DNA of 64,000 nucleotides from assembly GCA_017617525.1 (NCBI GenBank), contig JAFZWA010000028.1:1-64000 (forward strand), written 5' to 3'. Position 1 is the stretch's first letter. Every line of letters begins with the position of its first letter. Source of the stretch: Clostridiales bacterium (GTDB taxonomy: Bacteria; Bacillota; Clostridia; Saccharofermentanales; Saccharofermentanaceae). The notes below the pieces were generated by a model. It had not been told where the DNA came from, did no database searches, and saw only the letters and a list, made by a program, of their open reading frames with translations. Made by a program: the position numbers and the translations under genes. Below are positions 53,537 through 62,921 of the stretch, in pieces.

Positions 53537-55384
53537 ATGGGAAGACATAACCGAAGACATATCAAGATCCGCCCGAGCGGAAGAAAAGAAAGCTCTAAAG
53601 CCAGGATACCGGCTTCCCGTGAAGTAACGATCGCGGAACTCCCGCCAAGAGGCCCGCAATGTCTGGAGAACCAGTGTGTGGGAATCCTGAAAGAGGGGAG
53701 AGAAGGCGGTATCGTCGTTCCGGATCCGGGCTATCCGGCCACGGCATACGGACATATCATCATCAGAAGAAATCAGCTTAACGGCGCGCCTTACGGAATG
53801 AAGGTCGTCTGTGAAGTTTTGAACCCGTCGGCAAAAAGAGCCGAATACGAAGGCCGCATCATCGAAGTTCTCGGCGATCCTGGCAATAATGACGTCGAGA
53901 TGCTTGCGATCCTCCGCCAATTCGGTCTTTCCAACGTATTTCCCGCGGCGGTCATGGATGAGGCATCTGAACTTCCGCTTTCACCCACGGAAGAGCAGAT
54001 CGAGGAAGCGCTCCTTCACGGACGTAAAGACTTAAGAAGCCTTCAGACGATCACGATCGACGGTGAGGAAGCGAAGGATCTTGACGACGCGATCTCTATT
54101 CAGAAACTTGATAAAGGCTGCTACCGGCTCTGGGTACATATCGCCGATGTTTCTGAGTATGTGACCGACGGATCCGCGCTGGATAATGAGGCAAGCTTAA
54201 GAGGAACATCCGTCTATCTTGTAGACCGAGTCATCCCGATGCTCCCGCCGAGACTTTCCAACGGACTTTGCAGTCTGAATCCGCATGTTCCGAGATTCAC
54301 GCTCACCTGCGAAATGAAGATCGATCCACAGGGTGAGATCATCGACAGTGAAATCTACGAAAGCATCATTGAAAGTAACGCGAGAACCTCTTACAACGAG
54401 ATCAACGGTATCCTTTTCGAGGATAAGACGATCGAGGATTATATTCCGCTGGTCCCGATGTTCAAGCTGATGCTCGATCTTCGTAATGCCCTTAAGGAAA
54501 AGAGAAAGAAGAGAGGCACGATCGATTTCATATTCCCGGAGACACACGTCGAACTCGATGAGGAAGGAAATCCCGTCGATGTCTATCCGTATCCGATCAA
54601 TACGATCCACAGTGTCATCGAAGAGTTCATGATCGCCGCGAATGAGGCGGTCGCCGAGAGATTCAACAAGCTCGAGAGTCCGTTTGTCTATCGTATCCAT
54701 GAGGAACCGGATGAGTTGAAGATCGCTGAATTTATGCATGTGGCAAGACTTTTCGGTGAGAACAGAAGACTTGCGGGTAAGGTCACTCCGCTTTATCTTT
54801 CCGAGCTTTTGGATGATATCGCCGATAAGGAATACGCGCCTGCCTTGAACCAGCTTCTTTTAAGAAGTATGGCGAAGGCCGTGTACTCGGAAAAGAATGT
54901 AGGACACTTTGGTCTTGCTTCGAAGTACTACTGCCACTTTACATCCCCGATCAGAAGATATCCTGACCTTTATATCCACAGGATCATCAAGAGCTGGCTG
55001 CATCAGAAGCACCAGAAGCAGAAGTTTGCCAATAAGGTCGCGGATGTCGCTTATCACAGTTCAGAGATGGAAAGAAACAGCGTTGAGGCGGAGCGTGCTT
55101 CTGTTGACTTAAAGTGTGCCGAATACATGATGTCGCATGTAGGCGAGGAGTTCCCGGGTGTCGTTTCCGGAGCTTGTCCCGCGGGTATATTCGTAAAACT
55201 GGAGAACACGATCGAAGGTATGGTGCCGTTCTCATCTCTGAATGAATACTTTGAGTTTGATGAGAGAAAGCTCGAGGCCAAAGGGTCTCGCGGCACGGTC
55301 TATCGAATCGGAAAAAAAGTGCGTGTCAAGGTTGCTTCCGCAGACCCGCTCACGCACCATATTGATTTCAACATTGTGGAGTAA
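53537..55384 (+). CDS. rnr: Ribonuclease R, short form
   Basis: 615 residues with CGAGGGAC upstream. After a basic N-terminus and cold-shock domains, the RNB domain has TIDGEEAKDLDDAISI with the metal-binding Asp residues, the DRVIPMLPPRLSNGLCSLNP block and YCHFTSPIRRYPDLYIHR; an S1 domain ends the protein. It degrades structured RNA 3' to 5'. RNase R is usually 700-800 residues; the N-terminal helix-turn-helix domain and part of the first cold-shock domain are absent here. The usual smpB gene does not follow. Confidence 0.92.
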   Translation: MGRHNRRHIKIRPSGRKESSKARIPASREVTIAELPPRGPQCLENQCVGILKEGREGGIVVPDPGYPATAYGHIIIRRNQLNGAPYGMKVVCEVLNPSAKRAEYEGRIIEVLGDPGNNDVEMLAILRQFGLSNVFPAAVMDEASELPLSPTEEQIEEALLHGRKDLRSLQTITIDGEEAKDLDDAISIQKLDKGCYRLWVHIADVSEYVTDGSALDNEASLRGTSVYLVDRVIPMLPPRLSNGLCSLNPHVPRFTLTCEMKIDPQGEIIDSEIYESIIESNARTSYNEINGILFEDKTIEDYIPLVPMFKLMLDLRNALKEKRKKRGTIDFIFPETHVELDEEGNPVDVYPYPINTIHSVIEEFMIAANEAVAERFNKLESPFVYRIHEEPDELKIAEFMHVARLFGENRRLAGKVTPLYLSELLDDIADKEYAPALNQLLLRSMAKAVYSEKNVGHFGLASKYYCHFTSPIRRYPDLYIHRIIKSWLHQKHQKQKFANKVADVAYHSSEMERNSVEAERASVDLKCAEYMMSHVGEEFPGVVSGACPAGIFVKLENTIEGMVPFSSLNEYFEFDERKLEAKGSRGTVYRIGKKVRVKVASADPLTHHIDFNIVE

Positions 55385-55392
55385 GTGTTTTC

Positions 55393-55626
55393 TTACTCTT
55401 CTACCTTGAAAGGCGCCAGTGCCTCAACAAGATCATCGCAGGAATTGCTGTGGATCTCGAGGTTGATCGCGCTCTGAAGTTCCAGACTGAAGATGCCCAT
55501 GATGGACTTGGCGTCTACCACGTAGCGTCCGGAGGAAAGATCTACATCATAAGGATAGGAATTCACGATCTGAACAAATTCCTTGACATCAGAGATAGAT
55601 TTAAAGCGAATCGGAAAACGAACCAT
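55393..55626 (-). CDS. HPr-like protein lacking the phosphorylatable His
   Basis: 77 residues with AGGAGG upstream. The HPr fold is recognisable from KSIMGIFSLELQSAINLEIHS, which is the regulatory Ser46 region of HPr, but the N-terminal active-site loop (GLHARPA in HPr) is replaced by FKSISDVKEFVQIV, so His15 is missing. Such a protein cannot carry phosphate for sugar uptake; it may act like Crh in catabolite control if the Ser is phosphorylated. It converges with rnr. Confidence 0.85.
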   Translation of the reverse strand: MVRFPIRFKSISDVKEFVQIVNSYPYDVDLSSGRYVVDAKSIMGIFSLELQSAINLEIHSNSCDDLVEALAPFKVEE

Positions 55627-55759
55627 GCTTTTGCCTCCTAATATGCTGAAAGACTATGGAATTAGTTTATCACAGGTGATATGTATGTCAATGTGATAAT
55701 GTTTGAAAGATATCGGTTTACAGGTATAATTAGTTCATCAATTTGACGAAAGGGAAAAG

Positions 55760-57067
55760 ATGTCGTTTAAAGTTTACTTTCTTACTTTAGGCTGCAAAGT
55801 CAATTCCTACGAGACTGCGGCGATCGGAAAACTCCTCGCGGAGGAAGGCTTTGAGGAAACAGAGGATCCTTCTTCCTGCGATGTGTATATCGTGAATACC
55901 TGCGCGGTTACGGGCGAGGCGGACAGAAAGTCCCGTCAGATGGTCCGTAAGGCCCGCCGTGTCGCCCCAAACGCGATCATCGTGGCGATGGGCTGCCATA
56001 CCCAGATGTGCAGGGAAGAGACGGATGCTGACATCGTTGTCGGAACGGATGATCGTCCGGCGCTGATCCCTCTCCTTCTCGAAAAGCTCAATATCAAAAA
56101 GGCGGATAATACGGCGGATGACCTCGATGCCGGAACCCGCTTCTTCGAATACGGCTCGGTCCCGTATCAGGAAAACACCCGCGCCATCGTAAAGATCGAG
56201 GACGGCTGCAACAATTTCTGCACGTATTGCATTATCCCTTATTCCCGAGGAAGAGTCAGAAGCAGAAGCCGTGAGGCGATCCTTTCGGAGATCTCGGATA
56301 TGGCCGATAAAGGCTATCGAGAGTTTGTCATTACGGGTATCCATCTTTGTTCCTTTGAAAAAGAACTCGGGCGCGACAGTATGGCGCTCGGAGAGCTTCT
56401 GGAAGAAGTGTCGAAGATCAAGGGCGTGGAGCGTATCCGCTTAGGATCACTTGAGCCGTCTTGCATGACGCCTGAACTCATTGAAAAGCTCAAGCAAATC
56501 CCCGCTATTTGTCCGCATTTCCATCTTTCGCTTCAGAGCGGATCCGACACGGTCCTTAAGCGCATGAACCGTAAATACGATACGGAACTGTTCCGAAGGG
56601 TAGTTCGTGACCTGAAAAGTGCTTTTCCAAACGCTAGCTTCACGACGGACATGATCTGCGGATTCCCCGGGGAAACAGAGGAAGAACATAAAGAATCCTG
56701 TGCTTTTGCCGAAGAGATCGGTTTCACGCATATCCATGTATTCCCGTTCTCGCCGAGAGAAGGAACGAAAGCCTGGAATATGGACAAGCAGATCGACGGG
56801 CAGGTCAAATCGAGGAGAACGGCAGAGCTTCGTTCCATATCAGATAAAATGGAGAAAGCCCGTGCGGAATCCTTTATCGGAAAGACCGTAGAAGTACTGG
56901 TAGAACAGGCTCCGGGCAACGGTACCTACGAAGGTTACAGCAAGGAATATATCCGAGTGATCGCGTTTTCGGACGAAAAGTTTGCGCCGGGCGATATCAT
57001 TTTAGGTACGATCAATGATTTTCGAGATTTTGATGTCCTCGGAACGGGATTTTCGAAAAAACCGTGA
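55760..57067 (+). CDS. mtaB: tRNA t6A37 methylthiotransferase MtaB
   Basis: 435 residues. N-terminal UPF0004 domain (FLTLGCKVNSYETAAI with its three Cys for the second Fe-S cluster), radical SAM motif CNNFCTYCIIPYSRG, and C-terminal TRAM domain (GKTVEVLVEQ). The LGCKVNSYE spelling is diagnostic of MtaB as opposed to MiaB or RimO. It adds methylthio to t6A37 of tRNAs. Frames downstream lead into ireB after its own promoter region. Confidence 0.95.
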   Translation: MSFKVYFLTLGCKVNSYETAAIGKLLAEEGFEETEDPSSCDVYIVNTCAVTGEADRKSRQMVRKARRVAPNAIIVAMGCHTQMCREETDADIVVGTDDRPALIPLLLEKLNIKKADNTADDLDAGTRFFEYGSVPYQENTRAIVKIEDGCNNFCTYCIIPYSRGRVRSRSREAILSEISDMADKGYREFVITGIHLCSFEKELGRDSMALGELLEEVSKIKGVERIRLGSLEPSCMTPELIEKLKQIPAICPHFHLSLQSGSDTVLKRMNRKYDTELFRRVVRDLKSAFPNASFTTDMICGFPGETEEEHKESCAFAEEIGFTHIHVFPFSPREGTKAWNMDKQIDGQVKSRRTAELRSISDKMEKARAESFIGKTVEVLVEQAPGNGTYEGYSKEYIRVIAFSDEKFAPGDIILGTINDFRDFDVLGTGFSKKP

Positions 57068-57208
57068 GATTTTTCCGGAAAACGGGTGCTTTTTCGCCTA
57101 AAACTCTAAATATTTTTATCTAGCATGACAAATTTATAATGAAAAGTTGATTTCTTATGTGATAGAATAGACACATAAATGTGAAAGTAAAAAGGAGGTG
57201 CGTCAGCT

Positions 57209-57469
57209 ATGCAGGATTCCGGTACAGCCAGATTCTCATTCAACATGGAGAGATCTGAGGATGCCAAGGTATTGATGATGCAGGTTTTGGATGCGCTGCA
57301 GGAGAAGGGGTACAATCCGATCAATCAGCTGGTAGGTTACTTTATGTCCGGTGACCCGACCTACATTACAAACTACAAGGGCGCACGTGGAATTATCCGC
57401 CGTATGGAACGCGATGAGCTTCTTGAGGTCATCGTAAGGGAGTATTGTGAGAGACTGGCGGAAGAATAA
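57209..57469 (+). CDS. ireB: IreB-family regulatory phosphoprotein (UPF0297)
   Basis: 86 residues with AAAAAGGAGGTG upstream. The protein is highly conserved: [64 protein letters not shown]. In Enterococcus it is a substrate of the Ser/Thr kinase IreK and affects cephalosporin tolerance. The usual upstream alaS is not here, but ruvX and DUF1292 follow as expected. Confidence 0.95.
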   Translation: MQDSGTARFSFNMERSEDAKVLMMQVLDALQEKGYNPINQLVGYFMSGDPTYITNYKGARGIIRRMERDELLEVIVREYCERLAEE

Positions 57470-57490
57470 TATATCAGGAGAATTGAAAGA

Positions 57491-57913
57491 ATGAGTCGGG
57501 TAATGGCCATTGATTTCGGTATGCGAAGAATCGGGGTGGCTGTATCCGACCCTCTTCGTATTATGGCCCAGGGACTGGAAACGATCAATTGGAACGGCGT
57601 TGACAGTGATTTTGCCATCGAGCGGATCTTCCAGATCGTGAAAGAAAAAGAGATCACGGAGATCGTACTGGGCAGACCGAGCCGCACTGACGGAACCGTC
57701 AGCGAATCAGAAGAAAAAGCGGTGCTTTTCGGGCAGATGATCGAGGAAAAGACGGGGATCAAGCCTGTTTTCCGCGATGAAAGATATACGACCGTGATCG
57801 CTTCTCAGTTTTTGAGACAGACGGGCGTTTCGGGAAAGAATAAGAAAAAAGTCGTTGACCAGGTCGCCGCGGAGATCATTTTGCAGGAATATCTGGATAT
57901 TTCCCGTAAGTAA
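57491..57913 (+). CDS. ruvX: RuvX/YqgF, putative Holliday junction resolvase-like rRNA nuclease
   Basis: 140 residues. RNase H-like fold: MAIDFGMRRIGVAVSD with the catalytic Asp, IVLGRPSRTDGT, FRDERYTTVIA and DQVAAEIILQ. The protein processes the 5' end of 16S rRNA precursors in E. coli. It lies 21 bases after ireB. Confidence 0.94.
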   Translation: MSRVMAIDFGMRRIGVAVSDPLRIMAQGLETINWNGVDSDFAIERIFQIVKEKEITEIVLGRPSRTDGTVSESEEKAVLFGQMIEEKTGIKPVFRDERYTTVIASQFLRQTGVSGKNKKKVVDQVAAEIILQEYLDISRK

Positions 57914-57987
57914 TGAATTTCATGTTATAATGAGATAAGTCATACACGACGAAAAGATGGGTATTTTATTATTCGGAGGACAAAATT

Positions 57988-58359
57988 ATGTTATTTGATT
58001 GTGGAAAGAGCTGTGATAACGGCGATTGCGATAACTGTGAAGAGAACATCGAAGGCATTGAAGATATCTACGATGATGAAGCGATCATTACGATGGTAGA
58101 CGCGGAGAGCGGCGAAGAGTATCAGTTCGCTCTGGTCGATGATTTTGAATACAAGGATCAGTCTTATTGTGTACTTGTTACCACAGACGAAGAAGAGCCG
58201 GAAATGGTTATCACAAAGGTCGTTATGACAGATGATGGCGAAGAAGGCCTGATGAGTCTGGACGAAGATGAAGCAGATGAGATCTACGCAGAGTATGATC
58301 GTCTGTGCGCGGAGGCTGAGCTCGACGATGAAGAAGACTTCTCAGACGAAGAAGAGTAA
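57988..58359 (+). CDS. DUF1292 protein, first copy
   Basis: 123 residues with TCGGAGG upstream. The N-terminus is Cys-rich (CGKSCDNGDCDNC), then the DUF1292 core ITMVDAESGEEYQFALVDDFEYKDQSYCVLVTTDEEEPEMVI and a very acidic tail. DUF1292 proteins follow ruvX in many Firmicutes and have no known function. The Cys cluster is not part of the usual family sequence. Confidence 0.88.
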   Translation: MLFDCGKSCDNGDCDNCEENIEGIEDIYDDEAIITMVDAESGEEYQFALVDDFEYKDQSYCVLVTTDEEEPEMVITKVVMTDDGEEGLMSLDEDEADEIYAEYDRLCAEAELDDEEDFSDEEE

Positions 58360-58777
58360 ATCAAAGTCCATAAGAAGACCGCAATTCACGCATCATTCTC
58401 CGAAGGAGGGTGATGCGCTTGCTGTTATTCGCGATGCTTCTAACGGAAAAGAATACTATCTGTCCATGATCGATACGTTCATGATCGAAAAGATCGAGTA
58501 CGCGGTCATGTACAACTATGAACCGGATGACGGCAACCACGCGGATCCGGAGCTTGTGATCATGCGTACTGAATATGCCAAGAACGGTGATCAGTACTTT
58601 TATTCCATCAAAAACGAAAGTGAACTTGAGGCGGCATTTACGGTCTTTATGAGAAGATATGCCGCGAACGTCAAGGATAAGAAGAAAAAGAGCGGCGTGT
58701 ATAACCGCATGCCCATGGTAACGCCGACACCTGTTCAAGAGCCGGCACCTTCGCAGCAGAGTGAGGAGAAAAAATGA
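58328..58777 (+). CDS. DUF1292-like protein, second copy
   Basis: About 149 residues; the ATG at 58328 is chosen (GGAGG 12 bases upstream), overlapping the first copy by 32 bases in another frame. A basic start (KKTSQTKKSKSKSIRR) precedes a core AVIRDASNGKEYYLSMIDTFMIEKIEYAVMYNYEPDDGNHADPELVIMRTEY that parallels DUF1292. The tail is Pro/Gln-rich. It is an apparent tandem paralogue with opposite charge at its ends, Lys-rich where the first copy is acidic. Confidence 0.72.
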   Translation: MKKTSQTKKSKSKSIRRPQFTHHSPKEGDALAVIRDASNGKEYYLSMIDTFMIEKIEYAVMYNYEPDDGNHADPELVIMRTEYAKNGDQYFYSIKNESELEAAFTVFMRRYAANVKDKKKKSGVYNRMPMVTPTPVQEPAPSQQSEEKK

Positions 58778-59631
58778 GTTACAGGAGCAGGATCGCTTTT
58801 CGATTTTTTCTGGGACCGATCATCTGTATCATCGCGTATTTTGTGATCATTTTTTTCTCCATTCAGGTGGTCGCCTTGCTCGAAGGAGAGAAATATCTGG
58901 ATCATGAAGGTCAGATCTATCTGATCGAAGGAGTGATCGGCGTCACGGTCTGCGTTATCTGGTGGCTCATCAAGAGAAAATACGTCCTCGGAACACCGAC
59001 GATCGCGTCAGGAAAGCCGATTGACTGGACATACGCGCTTGTCTCCGCTTTTGCGATGCTCGGAGTCGCCGTCATGTATTTCTATCTTGTGAAGAACATT
59101 CAGGTATCCGCGGTACAGAAATCCCTTGAAGACTATAATGAGATGATGCAGCCCGAAAGCATTTCTCGTGCAGACATGTATATGAACGTTATCGGAACCG
59201 TCATTTTTGTTCCGGTCCTGGAAGAGATACTTTTCCGCGGATTCATCATGCAGGGCATGCTGGAACTGAAAAAGCCGTTCCTCGCGATTCTTGTCAGCGC
59301 GATGTATTTCGGAGGAATGCACGGTCAGCCGATCCAGATCGGTTATGCTTTCCTCGCGGGACTCATGCTCGGTGCACTTTACTATCTCACGCGAAACCTG
59401 ATCATGCCGATCATTGCCCATATGGTATTCAATGCTCTGGGAAGCGGCATTTATACGCTTTTTGACATCTCGGAGGAAGCAGACAATATCCTTACCGGAG
59501 TCGAGATCGCCGCGATCGTCGTTTTCGGTGCGATCACCGTATATATGGCGTTGAAAAGAAAGAAGCGCTTTGCTGAAGTTGAGGAGGAGACGGGAGACTT
59601 CAATAAGATGCTGCCCGGCAGACACACATGA
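58774..59631 (+). CDS. CPBP-family intramembrane metalloprotease
   Basis: 285 residues, about eight helices. All three motifs are intact: EEILFRGFIMQ, MYFGGMHGQP (FxxxH type) and IAHMVFNAL. It probably cleaves membrane-embedded substrates such as prenylated peptides or bacteriocin-type leaders. It is coupled by 4-base overlaps to the genes on both sides. Confidence 0.88.
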   Translation: MSYRSRIAFRFFLGPIICIIAYFVIIFFSIQVVALLEGEKYLDHEGQIYLIEGVIGVTVCVIWWLIKRKYVLGTPTIASGKPIDWTYALVSAFAMLGVAVMYFYLVKNIQVSAVQKSLEDYNEMMQPESISRADMYMNVIGTVIFVPVLEEILFRGFIMQGMLELKKPFLAILVSAMYFGGMHGQPIQIGYAFLAGLMLGALYYLTRNLIMPIIAHMVFNALGSGIYTLFDISEEADNILTGVEIAAIVVFGAITVYMALKRKKRFAEVEEETGDFNKMLPGRHT

Positions 59632-62600
59632 ATTGGATTCGAAGGATGTTTAAACGAGACAATCGTGTTCATAAACGCCCGCTGCTTACGGCAGTTACGG
59701 TGTTTGTGATCTTTTTGCTTGTCGCGTCGATCCTTTTTGTCAGCCTGGGAATCTTAAGAAAGTCCTCGGAATTCCCGAAGGTCTCGACACAAAACGAAAA
59801 ATCAGGTGTTAACACTTCCGGATTGGGCGTGAACCTGTCCTATGTTCCTTCGACGAACCTCGTCTTTGATCCTTCTTTTGAAAGCAGTTACAACGAAGAT
59901 GTTTTCAGCGTGGCGGAAGCAAGTGAAAACGTCGTGTATCTCCATAATCGCTCCGATGAAGACGCGATGCCTTCGGGTTCATATAAGAACGGCAAACTGC
60001 GTATCCTTTCTTACGATGAGGATGGTCAGCTGAAACAGGTCGTTAACGCGGGAATCCTCGATTTTCAGACGGAGCAGCTCGGAATATGGCGTCCGATCGA
60101 CAGTTCGGAGCAGGGAAACCTGTTTGCTTCGATCGTCCGTACAAACGGCGCATATGTGGCGGCGCTACTGGAAAGCGGCGAGCTAATTGGCGATGTTACT
60201 TCTGCCGAGCCCGTGAAGGTTCTTACCCCCGTGGAAGGTGATCCGATCGTAGATGTATCGGTTTTCAACGGACACTACTATGCCGTTACGGCCCACGGTT
60301 CTTTTCTCGTATCCGCGAACGGAAGAAGCTGGGATTCGGTCCTGTCTTCCGAGGATTCTGATTTTGAGATACGAGCGCTTACATCACTTGGAAAACAGGC
60401 TGTTGCCTGTGGAACAAACGGCACCGTCAAAGTGTGTGGGTCTTCTTCGATCACATCTCCGATGACGGGGACGGCAAATGATCTCCTGACCGCTGTTTCC
60501 GATGGTTCGAGAGTGCTTCTTGCCGGTGAGAACGGCTATGTCTGTACTTCAGTGAATGCTTCCATGTTCCGAAAGATCTCGAAGGATGAACTGGAGACCG
60601 TTGAAAATGAGACTTGGGTGCTTTCCGCGTATAACAACGGCGAGTTCATTCTGATCGACAACCGGGGACAGGTCGCGATCGGAAAGTATGATGATTCATC
60701 CGATAAGTTCGCCTTTGACCGTTATGACGGAAAGCTTCCTGATAATGTTGTTCCGAAGCAGATCTCGATGTTTCAGGGCGGAGATATCTGGGTGCTTACT
60801 GACAACGGGCATATCTATTCATTCTCGAGAAGTGCAGGTACCTGGCATCAGGTGTTTGCCGGACAGGAAAATAAGATCACGTCGATATGCGGTTCTTCCG
60901 ATGAGAGCATCCTGATCGCAAGAGCGGGATCCATATCTTCTGCGTCGATGTATACCAAGGTCACGCTCGATCGTGAGATCGGAGACATCGAAGTGCAGAA
61001 CGGTGATATGTGTATCCTCTTCGCTCCGGTTCCTTCTGTTTCTTCGGACGGTAATAACGCGTGGGATGTCTTCGGATCGGATACTTTCGTGCAGATCGCT
61101 TCGGACGCTCCGAAGATGGCGGGAGTAAAGTCCCTTCATCTTTCGTCTTCCAATCCAGATAAAGAAGAAGCGCATTTTATCTCTCAGGTGATCTCGAGAG
61201 ATGAACTGAATCCGATGAAGGAGAAGGTCTTCTACAATGTCCGCCTCTGGCTGAAATCGAGTAATATTGAAAACGACGAAGTTATTGTATGGATATCGGG
61301 ACTTTCCGAACCGATCGGAACGACTTTTACCGATGTAAACGGAAACTGGAAAGAGTATTCGTATACTTTCGCGTGGCCGTCGCAGAAGGTCGATCTCGAA
61401 AAAACGGAGATCCGTCTGAATATCGGTTTTTACGGAAGCGGAGAAATGTTTACCGACGTGATCCGTCTGGAACGAGACACATATTCTGATCCGGTGATCA
61501 AGCCGCAGCTTGTCGATCTTCTTACTGACAGCCATCCGGAATTCCTGCGTCTGGAAAACCTCGGACTGGGAAGAAACGGAAGACATATCGCTTCGAATAT
61601 ATCCGTGATCGGAAATGAATATGTTTACGATGATGAGGAAGGAAATCTCGTAGATTCCGGCGTGGTTTCCCTGGAGTCGACGATGCGTCTCGTGAAACAG
61701 GTAGACGCGGATCCGTGGCTTGTGATAGATTCTTCTTTTGACGCGGATGAAACAGAGGTCCTTTTGGGATATATGTGCGGCGGTATTACCGATACTTACG
61801 GAAAACTTCGCGTGGATAACGGAACCGCTGTTCCGTGGAACAAGCAGTTCGACAGAGTCATGATCGAGATCGCGGATCATGAAGGCCTTTTCGAGACGGA
61901 TCTTCAGAGGAGAGCCTATGTTGACTATATGATCTCGCTTATCTCCAATTCCAGATATTATTCGGAACTTAAGGATAATGTTTTCTTTATTGACGGCATG
62001 AAATACGAAAGCGGGACGATGACTTCTGTTGCCGATTATCACGCATCTGTCCTGGGCATTACGAATGCAGGTGTCGAAGCGGCCATAACGCTTCCGGAGG
62101 AAGATAACACGACACTGATCGAGACCGCGTACACGAATTACGTAGACGCGATCCCGAGAAACACATCGTATATGCAGGAGTCGACAGGTGAATGGATCAG
62201 TGACCTTTCATTCTCGGTCGTACAGAATCGTGTTTCGGAAAACCGTATCTATCAGGACGAGAAGTCGCTTTCTGCCGCGGAGATGATCGATTTCCTTCTG
62301 AAAGATCTCGGTGTGCATACCTCTTTTGTGACCGTTGACCTTCCGGTAAGCAGATCCGGATTTGACGCGAATGATGATTATCTGTTCGCGAATGACGAAG
62401 GCACCCTCGAAAACAGAAAGGTAAAATCGGCAAATACGGAGACGCTTCTGAGACTTGTCGGCGTACTTACAGAAGTTGCGTCCGGTCAGCGTATTGAGAC
62501 TTCCTGGACCGCTCCACTTTCACATAAGAAAGATGAGAACTATTCCGTAGATCTCCATTCTTACGCGTATACTTCGAACGGATACATCTATCTGATCATT

Positions 62601-62792
62601 ACGAATCCGACACAGGAACAGCAGCAGTTTCTGATCGAATCCAACGCGTCGGACAAAGATATATCTGTTTCCAGATACTCTGCCGAGTGTAAGAAGATCG
62701 CTCTTGCGTCCAAGCGAGGGTTCCTGAATCTGGGAGATCGAAAGTATACTCTTCAGGCCGGACAATTCTGTATCGCGGTGATCCCTGTATAA
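59628..62792 (+). CDS. Large membrane-anchored extracellular protein: propeller, CBM-like and barrel-like domains
   Basis: 1054 residues. A basic start and one membrane helix (about 20-45) anchor it; the rest is outside. Residues ~110-430 have repeated strands (SNGRSWDSVLSSED, LLAGENGYVCTSVNASMFRKI, IWVLTDNGHIYSFSRSAGTWHQVFAG) like a sensor or BNR-type propeller. Residues ~480-620 form a CBM4/9-like jelly roll (YNVRLWLKSSN...GNWKEYSYTFAWPSQ). The last ~430 residues (PEFLRLENLGLGRNG...PWLVIDSSFDAD...FFIDGMKY) resemble a GH-A-type barrel, but I cannot place the catalytic Glu pair. It may bind or sense polysaccharide. ATGA overlap with the CPBP gene. Confidence 0.72.
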   Translation: MNWIRRMFKRDNRVHKRPLLTAVTVFVIFLLVASILFVSLGILRKSSEFPKVSTQNEKSGVNTSGLGVNLSYVPSTNLVFDPSFESSYNEDVFSVAEASENVVYLHNRSDEDAMPSGSYKNGKLRILSYDEDGQLKQVVNAGILDFQTEQLGIWRPIDSSEQGNLFASIVRTNGAYVAALLESGELIGDVTSAEPVKVLTPVEGDPIVDVSVFNGHYYAVTAHGSFLVSANGRSWDSVLSSEDSDFEIRALTSLGKQAVACGTNGTVKVCGSSSITSPMTGTANDLLTAVSDGSRVLLAGENGYVCTSVNASMFRKISKDELETVENETWVLSAYNNGEFILIDNRGQVAIGKYDDSSDKFAFDRYDGKLPDNVVPKQISMFQGGDIWVLTDNGHIYSFSRSAGTWHQVFAGQENKITSICGSSDESILIARAGSISSASMYTKVTLDREIGDIEVQNGDMCILFAPVPSVSSDGNNAWDVFGSDTFVQIASDAPKMAGVKSLHLSSSNPDKEEAHFISQVISRDELNPMKEKVFYNVRLWLKSSNIENDEVIVWISGLSEPIGTTFTDVNGNWKEYSYTFAWPSQKVDLEKTEIRLNIGFYGSGEMFTDVIRLERDTYSDPVIKPQLVDLLTDSHPEFLRLENLGLGRNGRHIASNISVIGNEYVYDDEEGNLVDSGVVSLESTMRLVKQVDADPWLVIDSSFDADETEVLLGYMCGGITDTYGKLRVDNGTAVPWNKQFDRVMIEIADHEGLFETDLQRRAYVDYMISLISNSRYYSELKDNVFFIDGMKYESGTMTSVADYHASVLGITNAGVEAAITLPEEDNTTLIETAYTNYVDAIPRNTSYMQESTGEWISDLSFSVVQNRVSENRIYQDEKSLSAAEMIDFLLKDLGVHTSFVTVDLPVSRSGFDANDDYLFANDEGTLENRKVKSANTETLLRLVGVLTEVASGQRIETSWTAPLSHKKDENYSVDLHSYAYTSNGYIYLIITNPTQEQQQFLIESNASDKDISVSRYSAECKKIALASKRGFLNLGDRKYTLQAGQFCIAVIPV

Positions 62793-62921
62793 CGGAAAGC
62801 GTTCTTTTCCTTGTAAACATTCACAAGAAAACATGATATAATTAATTCGTTCAATTTCCCGCTGAACGTGCAAGTTTCGTACGGTACGGGACATAAAGAT
62901 AATGGCCAGGAGGGTTCGTTT

